The notes below the pieces were generated by a model. The model was not told the origin of the DNA. It worked only from the letters and a program-made list of their open reading frames with translations, and ran no database searches. Below are positions 1 through 5,312 of a stretch of 8,392 bases of DNA, one piece after another. Position 1 is the first letter of the stretch; each line of letters starts with the position of its first letter. The stretch comes from JAMCZZ01 sp964363695 (GTDB lineage Bacteria > Patescibacteriota > UBA1384 > XYA2-FULL-43-10 > 1-14-0-10-43-13). Both the position numbers and the translations under genes were made by a program. Location: contig CAYIJI010000042.1 in NCBI GenBank assembly GCA_964363695.1, forward strand, positions 1 to 8,392, written 5' to 3'.

Positions 1-269
1 TGGGCAAGCTGGTGAATGAAATGGGGAATATTTTAGTTGTCGACATAAACGGTTACAGGGATAAAAAGATTTCTTCCATTGAAAAAATGGCAAGAGAAAC
101 TGCTTTCAAAGTTATCGGCGAAGGAATTGAAATCGAGCTTCCTCCAATGAACGCTTTCGAGCGCAGGGCGGTGCATACTTTGATCTCGAGTATTGCGGAT
201 GTTGAAAGTGGAAGCACTGGCGATAATAGAGACAGAAGAGTGGTGATCAAGCCAAAGCAGAAAAAATAA
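1..269 (+). CDS. jag: Jag/KhpB-like RNA-binding protein, C-terminal part (KH end plus R3H domain), 5' truncated by the window
   Basis: The reading frame is open to the left edge (in frame from base 3) and ends at TAA 267-269. The GTG at 12 is not a convincing start because the preceding codons continue the domain. The visible part reads as the end of a KH-type fold (ILVVDINGYRDKK, then a helix) followed by an R3H domain with the family signature MNAFERRAVH and a terminal RRVVIKPK. This matches the C-terminus of Jag (SpoIIIJ-associated, KhpB) proteins, which bind RNA together with KhpA and in many bacteria affect cell-envelope growth. Jag genes usually follow rpmH, rnpA and yidC, so those may lie just upstream; this is inference. 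The KH GXXG motif and any Jag_N domain are outside the window. Confidence 0.88.
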   Translation, partial: GKLVNEMGNILVVDINGYRDKKISSIEKMARETAFKVIGEGIEIELPPMNAFERRAVHTLISSIADVESGSTGDNRDRRVVIKPKQKK

Positions 270-306
270 GCTTGTAAGCAAGTAAGCGTATAAGCATGTA
301 AGTAAA
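267..306 (+). repeat. Tandem octamer array (TAAGCNNN)x5
   Basis: Five head-to-tail units of exactly 8 bp can be read: TAAGCTTG, TAAGCAAG, TAAGCGTA, TAAGCATG and a degenerate TAAGTAAA. The first TAA is the stop codon of the jag-like gene. A shorter array of the same octamer, in the opposite orientation, lies at 8367-8390. Function is unknown. It could be a protein-binding array or a passive intergenic repeat. Confidence 0.75.
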
Positions 307-389
307 AATGAGCGAGGAGTGAGGCTAGCGAATTTACGAGTTATTTAAAATACGAATCATGGATTATCCTTGATTCAACTTCTGTGTAT

Positions 390-479
390 GGAGAGGTCGC
401 ATAGTGGCCTAGTGCGCTTGTTTCGAAAACAAGTAGCCGGATTTCCGGCTCGTGGGTTCAAATCCCACCCTCTCCGCCA
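390..479 (+). tRNA. tRNA-Ser (anticodon CGA), CCA encoded
   Basis: All arms can be folded by eye. The acceptor GGAGAGG (390-396) pairs with CCTCTCC (469-475), followed by discriminator G and an encoded CCA (477-479). The D stem is GCA/TGC (399-401/413-415). The anticodon stem CTTGT/ACAAG (417-421/429-433) encloses a 7-nt loop with anticodon CGA at 424-426. The long class II variable arm AGCCGG/CCGGCT (435-440/445-450) is typical of serine tRNA. The T stem GTGGG/CCCAC encloses TTCAAAT. It reads the UCG codon. The spacer before it (307-389) holds no clear promoter. Confidence 0.97.
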
Positions 480-492
480 TTCGACGCGCTGT

Positions 493-554
493 GCTTGCTC
501 ATGGCAAGCCAGTGAGTAGAATGATCCTGAGCGAGTGTAACGAGTCGAAGGACC
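493..554. repeat. Post-tRNA hairpin and intergenic 'GATCCTGAGCGAG...' repeat
   Basis: A 6-bp hairpin GCTTGC/GCAAGC with a 5-nt loop spans 493-509, just downstream of the tRNA. It has no T-tract, so it is a poor terminator and more likely part of a repeat or a tRNA 3' processing structure. The segment 522-554 contains GATCCTGAGCGAG and CGAGTCGAAGGACC, the familiar arms of a short dispersed repeat related to the GTCATYC elements found elsewhere in this window. Confidence 0.45.
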
Positions 555-605
555 AATAAAGGCTTAAGGGATGCTTAGCGCCTCACCATTATATGGGGGA
601 ATAAT

Positions 606-1502
606 ATGAATCCAGAAACTAAAATTGCTATTTTTAAGGGGAAACAAATCCGTAAAATCATTTACAAAAATGAGTGGTGGTTTTCTGTCGTTGATGTTAT
701 CGAAGTATTAACTGATAGTGTAAAACCGCGTGTTTATTGGAATGCGATGAAAACTAGGGTAAAGAGCGATGACGGAATTGAGTTGTCTACAATTTGTAGA
801 CAACTGAAATTAGAATCGTCTGATGGGAAAAAATATGAAACTGATTGTGCTAATACTGAAGGGATTTTTCGTATTATTCAATCAATTCCGTCTCCTAAGG
901 CCGAGCCGTTTAAAAGATGGTTGGCGAGAGTCGGTTACGAAAGAGTCCAAGAAATTGATGATCCGGAATTAGCAACCAAGCGTACTCGTGCTTTATATAA
1001 AGCCAAAGGTTATTCCGATAGTTGGATTGAAAAGCGGATGCGCGGTATTGAAATTCGGGAAACTTTAACAGACGAATGGAAAAAGCGAAATGTTGGCAGG
1101 GAAAAAGAATATGCTATTTTGACTGCTGAAATATCTAGGGCTACTTTTGATATGACCCCGAGTCAGTACAAAAAATATAAAAACTTGAAACGAGAAAATT
1201 TGAGAGATCATATGGATGATTTGGAACTGATATTCTCAATGCTCGGCGAGGCGTCGACAACGGAAATCGCTAAAAATAAAAATGCCCAAGGTTTTAGTGA
1301 AAACAAAATTGTAGCACACAAGGGTGGTAAAATTGCCGGCGAAGCTCGGAAAAAATTGGAAGTCGAATCAGGCAAAAAAGTAGCAAGTAAAGAAAATTAT
1401 TTAAGGAATCCTCAAGATAAGAAATTATTACCCGAAGTAATTGATTTCACCAAAATCGATCGTGGCGGCGTTGCGATCGATGATCTCTTGACTCGGCTCT
1501 AA
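606..1502 (+). CDS. BRO-N domain protein, DinD-like (phage antirepressor family)
   Basis: The product is 298 aa, starting at ATG 606 with a GGGGGA ribosome site at 595-600 (5-nt spacing). Residues about 5-110 form a BRO-N domain (FKGKQIRKIIY, WWFSVVDVIEVLTDS, then CRQLKLESSDGKKY and TEGIFRIIQSIPSPKAEPFK), found in phage antirepressors and baculovirus BRO proteins and thought to bind DNA. Residues about 145-265 match the DinD-type C-terminal region (LTDEWKKR, YAILTAEIS, NLKRENLRDHM, LELIFSMLGEASTTEIA, GGKIAGEARKKLE). The family occurs on chromosomes and prophages; DinD itself is SOS-induced and inhibits RecA filaments in E. coli. No LexA-like box was recognised here. It sits directly behind a tRNA gene with no other phage gene in view, so it is probably a stand-alone accessory gene. 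The family call is firm, the function is not. Confidence 0.85.
   Translation: MNPETKIAIFKGKQIRKIIYKNEWWFSVVDVIEVLTDSVKPRVYWNAMKTRVKSDDGIELSTICRQLKLESSDGKKYETDCANTEGIFRIIQSIPSPKAEPFKRWLARVGYERVQEIDDPELATKRTRALYKAKGYSDSWIEKRMRGIEIRETLTDEWKKRNVGREKEYAILTAEISRATFDMTPSQYKKYKNLKRENLRDHMDDLELIFSMLGEASTTEIAKNKNAQGFSENKIVAHKGGKIAGEARKKLEVESGKKVASKENYLRNPQDKKLLPEVIDFTKIDRGGVAIDDLLTRL
781..805. repeat. Perfect 11-bp inverted repeat inside the BRO-N coding region
   Basis: AGTTGTCTACA (781-791) and TGTAGACAACT (795-805) are perfect inverted copies around a 3-nt centre. They encode the conserved stretch LSTICRQL, so the palindrome may be a by-product of coding. It would nevertheless make a strong mRNA hairpin or a dyad operator. 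Confidence 0.6.
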
Positions 1503-1511
1503 TGAGGCAGG

Positions 1512-1724
1512 GCTTGAACTGCTACAGAAACGTAGATCAGACTTTACAGGCTGTCTAAAAAGTCACATTTTAATTTTTCCAAAACTGGAAGTGGGATAAA
1601 ATATCAATATTTAAGTCATATTTAATGCAATAATTGCAGAAAGCAGTAATATTAATGAGCAAAGTGGGAAGTTTTAAAATTTGACTTTTCATTTTCTGAC
1701 TTTTTAGACAGCCTGTTTAGTCTG
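1512..1724. repeat. Palindromic intergenic repeat, copy A, interrupted by the MITE-like element
   Basis: The left piece is 1512-1546 and the right piece 1716-1724. The left piece resembles copy B (1731-1779): GCTTGA, then GCTAC...GTAG, then CAGACTTTA. Removing the inserted element and one TTTA restores CAGACTTTAGTCTG, identical to the last hairpin of copy B. Copy A is otherwise more diverged than copy B. Confidence 0.6.
1547..1715. mobile_element. MITE-like non-coding insertion, 169 bp, 19-bp perfect TIRs, TTTA target duplication
   Basis: The ends CAGGCTGTCTAAAAAGTCA (1547-1565) and TGACTTTTTAGACAGCCTG (1697-1715) are perfect 19-bp inverted repeats. They are flanked by direct TTTA copies at 1543-1546 and 1716-1719. 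The interior is AT-rich with no usable reading frame. The right end carries a second GACTTTT subterminal motif. The tip sequence GGCTGTCTAAAAAGTC resembles the termini of IS families with DDE transposases (IS1182/IS4/IS5 type, from memory), so it is probably mobilised in trans by a full element elsewhere. The exact parent family is not determined. Confidence 0.82.
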
Positions 1725-1730
1725 TACTAT

Positions 1731-1779
1731 CAAGCTGAAGCTTGAGCTACGAGAACCCCGTAGCCCAGACTTTAGTCTG
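1731..1779. repeat. Triple-hairpin intergenic repeat, copy B (intact)
   Basis: Three adjacent inverted repeats are present. CAAGCT/AGCTTG lies at 1731-1744, GCTACG/CGTAGC with a 7-nt loop at 1746-1764, and CAGACT/AGTCTG at 1766-1779. None is followed by a T-run, so this is not a standard terminator. It is a compact REP-like unit lying 20 bp upstream of the PilB promoter. Confidence 0.7.
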
Positions 1780-1799
1780 TTGATACTAAGAGTTGATAT

Positions 1800-1828
1800 T
1801 TGGCGTTAGTTGCCACTTGGTCTATAAT
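1800..1828 (+). promoter_or_regulatory. Probable sigma70-type promoter giving a leaderless pilB mRNA
   Basis: A perfect -10 TATAAT lies at 1823-1828, with TTGGCG (4 of 6 matches to TTGACA) at 1800-1805 and a 17-bp spacer. Only six bases separate the -10 from the ATG at 1835, so transcription should begin at or next to the start codon. No Shine-Dalgarno sequence is present, which agrees with a leaderless message. Two GTTGATA copies (1779-1785, 1792-1798) lie immediately upstream. Confidence 0.65.
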
Positions 1829-1834
1829 TAAACC

Positions 1835-3490
1835 ATGTCAAACATCAATGATACAATTTTTTATGTAAAGCGCGAGGAGGAGGAGAGGCATACTGAGGAG
1901 CTGGCCAAGAAACTGAATTTGCCCTATACGAATTTAGTTAGCTACCCTTTGACGCACGATGTCCTTAGCTATGTCGAAGAAGCTTCTGCTATTACTTGCC
2001 GTTTAGTCCCCTACTTAAAAGTGGGCAAGACACTCAAAGTGGGTGCCGTTGACCCGAATAACACTGAAACAAAAAAGTTTTTAGAAACATATCAAAAATC
2101 AAAAGGCTTAACTATTGCTGTTTCCTTGGTCTCACAGGCCAGTTTCATCTACGGAATTTCTTTTTATGAGAAATACCGGACCGAAGCTGTGGTAAAGAAA
2201 AAACAAGTAGAGGAAGAAGAAAATGTCGGCAGCGAAATTGAAAGCGTGCAGTCTGTGGCGGAGGCGGTCAGAAAAGTTAATACGACGAAGCTTTTAGATG
2301 TAATTCTTATCGGCGCGATCAAAACAAAGAGCTCGGACATTCATCTCGAACCCTCTGAACGGGAGTGCCTCGTTCGCTATCGCGTCGATGGAATTTTGCA
2401 GGATGTTGCTCATCTGTCGGTAGAACAATATAAAAGTTTGATTTCGAGGATTAAATTTTTGTCAAAATTACGAATGGACATTCAAGACGCTCCTCAGGAC
2501 GGCAGATTTTCATTCGGTTCTTTGGACGTAACGGGCGAAGGCGAAGACATTGATCTTAGAGTTTCCATTATGCCGTCGTCGTTTGGAGAATCTATCGTAA
2601 TGCGTCTCTTGGGGCAGGAAAAATCGATTCTAATGCTGGAGCGCCTCGGATTCCGGCCGGAAGCCTTGGCTGTAATTAAGAAAGCAATTTCTAGACCTTA
2701 CGGAATGATTTTGACTTCAGGTCCTACCGGAAGCGGAAAAACCTCGACTTTGTACGCCGTTCTAATGGAGCTAAAGAAGCCGGGCGTAAAGATAATCACC
2801 TTAGAGAATCCGGTTGAATATCGTATTGAAGGAATCGAACAGAGCCAAGTGAAACCCGGGCAGGGGTACGAATTTGCAGACGGCCTAAAAGCCTCCTTGC
2901 GCCAAGATCCAGACATTTTAATGGTCGGTGAGATAAGAGATGAGGAAACGGCTGAAATTGCCGTCCAAGCCTCTTTGACGGGCCATTTACTATTATCAAC
3001 CATCCATGCTAATTCTGCTCCTGCGGTTTTCCCCCGGTTGATCGAGATTGGTGTTAAACCGTTTCTTCTTTCGGGTTCGATCAATCTTGTGATGGCCCAG
3101 AGGCTGGTCCGCAAAATTTGCTCCCATTGCCAAGAGGAATATGTTCCAGCACCTGAAGTTTGGGAAGAAGTTAAAAAAGCCTTACTCGCTGTTAAACCTC
3201 GGCTTGGTTTGGATATTCAAAAAATTCTTGATCTTCCAGCGCCGAAACTAAAAAAAGGCAAAGGATGCAAAGCCTGCAATAGCTCAGGATTTTTGGGCCG
3301 GCAGGTTATTGTTGAAGTCCTTGTGCCGGACGACACATTGGAAGCCCTAATATCAAAAAAAGCCTCGATCGCCGAGTTTACCAGAGCCGCTGTTAGTATG
3401 GGAATGATCTCAATGGAGCAAGACGGTTTGTCTAAGGCCTTAATGGGCACAACGACAATAGAAGAAGTTTGGAGAGTGACAAAGAGCTGA
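1835..3490 (+). CDS. pilB: PilB/GspE-type assembly ATPase
   Basis: The product is 551 aa, close to normal for PilB/GspE, and ends at TGA. Residues about 10-115 form the N-terminal GspE-N/MshEN-like domain, joined by a charged linker (EEEEN) to the ATPase core. Core motifs include SSDIHLEP (166-173), QDGRF (221-225), Walker A GPTGSGKT (296-303), the Asp-box region LENPVEYRIEGIEQ, Walker B DILMVGE (360-366, Glu366) and the His box GHLLLSTIHAN (383-393). A tetracysteine zinc site follows (C429/C432 and C478/C481), typical of extension ATPases and not of PilT. It is a cytoplasmic hexameric motor for type IV pilus or type II secretion assembly. No pilC, pilT, pilM or pilD neighbours are seen. It converges with the pilin-module cluster, a plausible but unproven client. 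The start is supported by the promoter placing the transcript 5' end at the ATG. Confidence 0.95.
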   Translation: MSNINDTIFYVKREEEERHTEELAKKLNLPYTNLVSYPLTHDVLSYVEEASAITCRLVPYLKVGKTLKVGAVDPNNTETKKFLETYQKSKGLTIAVSLVSQASFIYGISFYEKYRTEAVVKKKQVEEEENVGSEIESVQSVAEAVRKVNTTKLLDVILIGAIKTKSSDIHLEPSERECLVRYRVDGILQDVAHLSVEQYKSLISRIKFLSKLRMDIQDAPQDGRFSFGSLDVTGEGEDIDLRVSIMPSSFGESIVMRLLGQEKSILMLERLGFRPEALAVIKKAISRPYGMILTSGPTGSGKTSTLYAVLMELKKPGVKIITLENPVEYRIEGIEQSQVKPGQGYEFADGLKASLRQDPDILMVGEIRDEETAEIAVQASLTGHLLLSTIHANSAPAVFPRLIEIGVKPFLLSGSINLVMAQRLVRKICSHCQEEYVPAPEVWEEVKKALLAVKPRLGLDIQKILDLPAPKLKKGKGCKACNSSGFLGRQVIVEVLVPDDTLEALISKKASIAEFTRAAVSMGMISMEQDGLSKALMGTTTIEEVWRVTKS

Positions 3491-3504
3491 AATTCGTCTT
3501 AGCA

Positions 3505-3980
3505 ATTTAAAATTTACAAATTTAGAATTTAAAATAAATTTAAAAACAAAAAAATGACAAATGGTTCAAATAAATATGACCTTGAGGAAAGAACGGCAAG
3601 ATTTGGTGAAGATATTATCAGACTTTGTAAATCAATAAAAATTACAATTTACACAGAACCGATAATTAAACAAATTCTTAGATCGGCTACAAGCGTTGGC
3701 GCTAATTATATGGAAGCAAATGGTGCCAGTTCAAAAAAAGATTTTTGTAATAAAATTTATATTTGTAAAAAAGAGGCACAGGAAACTAAACATTGGTTAA
3801 GAATGCTAACAATTGCCACTGACAACACTGCTAATGAGATAAATAGCTTATTAGATGAAGCGCAACAACTGTCAATGATATTCCACAAGATCACAATTTC
3901 ATCAAAAAGTAATGTTTAAGCCTTACAAATTAAACATTAAAAATTCATTTTAAATTAGTAAATTTTAAATTTGTAAATTC
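3505..3980. mobile_element. Possible IVS-like cassette: four-helix-bundle gene between AT-rich inverted repeats
   Basis: AATTTACAAATTTA at 3511-3524 recurs inverted at 3966-3979. The wider flanks (3505-3550 and 3937-3979) are partly complementary runs of AATTTAAAATTT type. They bracket the four-helix-bundle gene. In 23S rRNA, intervening sequences that encode the same protein family also have complementary ends that pair into a stem. The repeats are low complexity, so some matching is expected by chance, and the boundaries are approximate. Confidence 0.35.
3554..3919 (+). CDS. Four-helix-bundle protein, 23S rRNA intervening-sequence (IVP/S23) family
   Basis: The product is 121 aa, the usual length of the family. 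Recognisable features are YDLEERTARFGEDIIRLCKS near the N-terminus, then the family core RSATSVGANYMEANGASSKKDF (residues 43-64) and KIYICKKEAQETKHWLRML (67-85). It is predicted to be all-helical, with no membrane segment or signal. The ATG at 3554 follows an A-rich tract with no Shine-Dalgarno motif. Members are encoded inside 23S rRNA intervening sequences, and relatives (Avd) serve diversity-generating retroelements as RNA/DNA-binding pentamers. No template repeat or reverse transcriptase is seen here, so the plain IVP assignment is preferred. The molecular role of free-standing copies is unknown. Base composition is visibly more AT-rich than the neighbouring ATPase gene, consistent with separate acquisition. 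Confidence 0.88.
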   Translation: MTNGSNKYDLEERTARFGEDIIRLCKSIKITIYTEPIIKQILRSATSVGANYMEANGASSKKDFCNKIYICKKEAQETKHWLRMLTIATDNTANEINSLLDEAQQLSMIFHKITISSKSNV

Positions 3981-4000
3981 AACAATCATCTAATGCTTAC

Positions 4001-4312
4001 CTAGACTCCTGTGTCTACGATATTGCCCACTGTTCTCAAGATAACGAAAGCGAGCGTGACTATGATAATACCGATGATGGCGTTGATCAGCCCTTGCTGG
4101 GCTTTTTTTGATTGCTCCGGATTTCCACCGGCGGTTATGTACATAATGCCGGAGACGACTAAGAAAATGAAAGCCAAGACGCCGGCAAAATAAAGAAGCC
4201 AAGTGATGATCAGGGTCACCAGATTGAATATGGACAAAGGAGCGGTCGATACGTCTAAAACACCAACCAAATCCTGACCGGTTATTGTAGCGACAAAAAA
4301 ATCAATAATCAT
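4001..4312 (-). CDS. Pilin-like two-helix membrane protein (T4SS-pilin / TrbC-VirB2-like), paralog 1
   Basis: The product is 103 aa, starting at ATG 4312 with GAGG at 4318-4321 (5-nt spacing). TM1 spans about residues 31-56, followed by GIMYITAGGNPEQSKKAQQG (56-74) and TM2 at about 76-93, ending in a short tail DTGV. The glycine/asparagine corner and lysines form a cytoplasmic loop by the positive-inside rule. Size and topology resemble VirB2/TrbC pilins and the Patescibacteria T4SS-pilin family. It is the last and most diverged of four stand-alone copies: it has P in GNPEQ, and its N-terminus MIIDFFVATITGQ lacks the EKIYA-type start of its siblings. The lysine codons form a seven-A run (TTTTTTT on the + strand near 4103-4109), where the other copies have six. 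Role in a pilus or secretion channel is inferred. Confidence 0.82.
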   Translation of the reverse strand: MIIDFFVATITGQDLVGVLDVSTAPLSIFNLVTLIITWLLYFAGVLAFIFLVVSGIMYITAGGNPEQSKKAQQGLINAIIGIIIVTLAFVILRTVGNIVDTGV

Positions 4313-4346
4313 TTTAACCTCAAATGCATTGAAACAGACATTCGGG

Positions 4347-4367
4347 CTAAAATCTTTATGATTTTAG
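4347..4367. repeat. Intercistronic hairpin between two pilin genes
   Basis: CTAAAATC (4347-4354) and GATTTTAG (4360-4367) form a perfect 8-bp stem with a 5-nt loop in the 107-bp gap between paralogs 2 and 1. It is AT-rich and has no T-tract in the reading direction, so it is more likely an mRNA processing or stability structure, or a weak attenuator, than a terminator. Confidence 0.45.
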
Positions 4368-4419
4368 ATATAAGAACTAATCAAGCTAAGAATATCTCTG
4401 AATAATAAGAATTCGGACT

Positions 4420-4740
4420 TTATTTCGGGGCATCTTTAACGGCAACGCCAACTGTAGCTTGCAGTATCACGAAAGAAAGGGTAACAATAATAATTCCTAT
4501 TACCGCGTTAATAATTCCCTGCTGGCCTTTTTTGGCTTGTTCGGCGTTGCCTGCGGCCGTGATGTAGGAAATGCCGGAGACGACCAAGTAAATAAATGCC
4601 AAGGCGCCGGCAATGTACAAAATCCAGCTGACAATTCTTGTTATCAGTGCTTCTATACTGGATGTGCTCTCATCTATTTTTATAGCTTTTCCGAGTTTCC
4701 CTGCGTCTATGGCATAGATTTTTTCTATTAATCTAATCAT
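4420..4740 (-). CDS. Pilin-like two-helix membrane protein (T4SS-pilin / TrbC-VirB2-like), paralog 2
   Basis: The product is 106 aa. The short N-terminus MIRLIEKIYA is followed by a polar stretch (residues 11-30) and then TM1 at about 35-55. The loop motif GISYITAAGNAEQAKKGQQG spans 56-75, TM2 about 77-97, and the tail is VKDAPK. It is nearest in sequence to paralog 3: the stretch from ILYIAG through KKGQQGIINAVIG is almost the same. The gene starts 25 bp after the paralog 3 stop, with no clear Shine-Dalgarno site, so it probably depends on read-through translation in the same mRNA. The product would be an inner-membrane pilin-like subunit; the function is inferred from topology and family resemblance. 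Confidence 0.82.
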   Translation of the reverse strand: MIRLIEKIYAIDAGKLGKAIKIDESTSSIEALITRIVSWILYIAGALAFIYLVVSGISYITAAGNAEQAKKGQQGIINAVIGIIIVTLSFVILQATVGVAVKDAPK

Positions 4741-4765
4741 GCGTTTTACAACTCATTTTATTTTA

Positions 4766-5098
4766 TTAGCCGGCGTCGTTTGTAGCAAGGTTTGTAACAG
4801 CATTCAAGATCACCCATGCAAGCACGATGATGATAACGCCAATGACGGCGTTGATGATGCCTTGCTGGCCTTTTTTGGCCTGTTCAGCATTGCCTCCGGC
4901 CGTGATGTAGGTGATGCCGGAAATTACCAAATAAACAAAAGCCAAAACGCCGGCGATGTACAAAATCCAGCTGATTATTCTGGTAACAAGCGATTGAACA
5001 TCTCCTTCATCGGTGGGTGATATTTTGTTGCCAAAGAAACCTTCAAAACTACTGCCAACCGGAGCCGCGTACGCCCTTTCAATTAAACCCTTAAGCAT
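4766..5098 (-). CDS. Pilin-like two-helix membrane protein (T4SS-pilin / TrbC-VirB2-like), paralog 3
   Basis: The product is 110 aa. The start at 5098 is fixed by a full-length Shine-Dalgarno match AAAGGAGGT (5101-5109 on the complementary strand) with tight spacing, the best in the window. The N-terminus MLKGLIERAYAAP is followed by a Gly/Ser/Asp-rich stretch up to about residue 35. TM1 is at about 41-60, the loop GITYITAGGNAEQAKKGQQG at 61-80, TM2 at about 82-102, and the tail TNDAG. It is first in a three-gene sub-operon behind its own probable promoter (5120-5161). The strong ribosome site and promoter suggest it may be the major subunit of the group; that ranking is inference. Confidence 0.85.
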   Translation of the reverse strand: MLKGLIERAYAAPVGSSFEGFFGNKISPTDEGDVQSLVTRIISWILYIAGVLAFVYLVISGITYITAGGNAEQAKKGQQGIINAVIGVIIIVLAWVILNAVTNLATNDAG

Positions 5099-5119
5099 CT
5101 ACCTCCTTTATTATTTTTA

Positions 5120-5161
5120 ATTATAAATTCATTATAAACCTATCCGCTCTTTGCCAGTCAA
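5120..5161 (-). promoter_or_regulatory. Probable internal promoter for the last three pilin genes
   Basis: On the - strand TTGACT (5161-5156) is followed after 19 bp by TATAAT (5136-5131). A second TATAAT lies at 5125-5120. The spacer is longer than ideal, but both hexamers are close to consensus, and the site stands about 30 bp ahead of the strong ribosome site of paralog 3. The -35 hexamer lies inside a 19-bp sequence that recurs directly at 5290-5307. Confidence 0.55.
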
Positions 5162-5307
5162 GAGGGGTATTCTGCATGTGTTCAATGTATCGTCATTCTG
5201 AAGCCGATTTTAGGCTGAAGAATCCAGCGAAGCGTTACTATTAGATCGTTTCACTAGATCCTTCGCAAGCTCCACTCAGGATGACGGCTGCCAGTCAAGG
5301 GGGTATT
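5153..5307. repeat. Imperfect direct repeats flanking the 94-bp palindromic element
   Basis: GCCAGTCAAGAGGGGTATT (5153-5171) and GCCAGTCAAGGGGGTATT (5290-5307) match except for one missing base. The copies lie on either side of the GTCATT...GATGAC element. They are too long and too distant from its ends to be a simple target duplication. They may be part of a larger composite repeat or the remnant of a local duplication. Confidence 0.55.
5192..5285. repeat. GTCATYCTGA palindromic repeat element, 94 bp
   Basis: The terminal arms GTCATTCTGA (5192-5201) and TCAGGATGAC (5276-5285) are inverted with one mismatch, with inner arms around GAAGAATCC and GATCCTTCG. It belongs to the same dispersed family as 6859-6961 and the GTCATCCCC motifs at 8307-8355. 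It is non-coding and lies between paralogs 4 and 3 of the pilin cluster. Confidence 0.7.
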
Positions 5308-5312
5308 TGGTG

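Noticed and set aside
309..350. Short coding region or RNA in GAGCGAGGAGTGAGG...ACGAGTTATTT
   Set aside because: No frame or fold supports a gene; it reads as another dispersed intergenic repeat with weakly complementary ends.
464..479. Attachment-site duplication of the tRNA-Ser 3' end
   Set aside because: No second copy of the 3' end was found in the window, so integration at this tRNA cannot be shown.
495..522. Possible promoter TTGCTC-16-TAGAAT for the BRO-N gene
   Set aside because: The -35 matches at only three positions and the region is repeat and hairpin sequence.
2698..3114. Leftward open frame of 138 codons inside the ATPase gene
   Set aside because: It is fully overlapped by conserved ATPase motifs on the other strand and looks like a coding shadow.
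3491..3553. Terminator after the ATPase gene
   Set aside because: The sequence is AT-only low complexity with no GC-rich stem and T-tract.
3554..3919. Avd-type accessory gene of a diversity-generating retroelement
   Set aside because: No reverse transcriptase, template repeat or variable-repeat target is seen nearby; the sequence fits the general 23S IVP family.
4459..5020. Two rightward open frames opposite the pilin-like genes (4459-4731, 4739-5020)
   Set aside because: They are antisense to well-supported paralogs, resemble each other only because the paralogs do, and have no ribosome site or recognisable domain.
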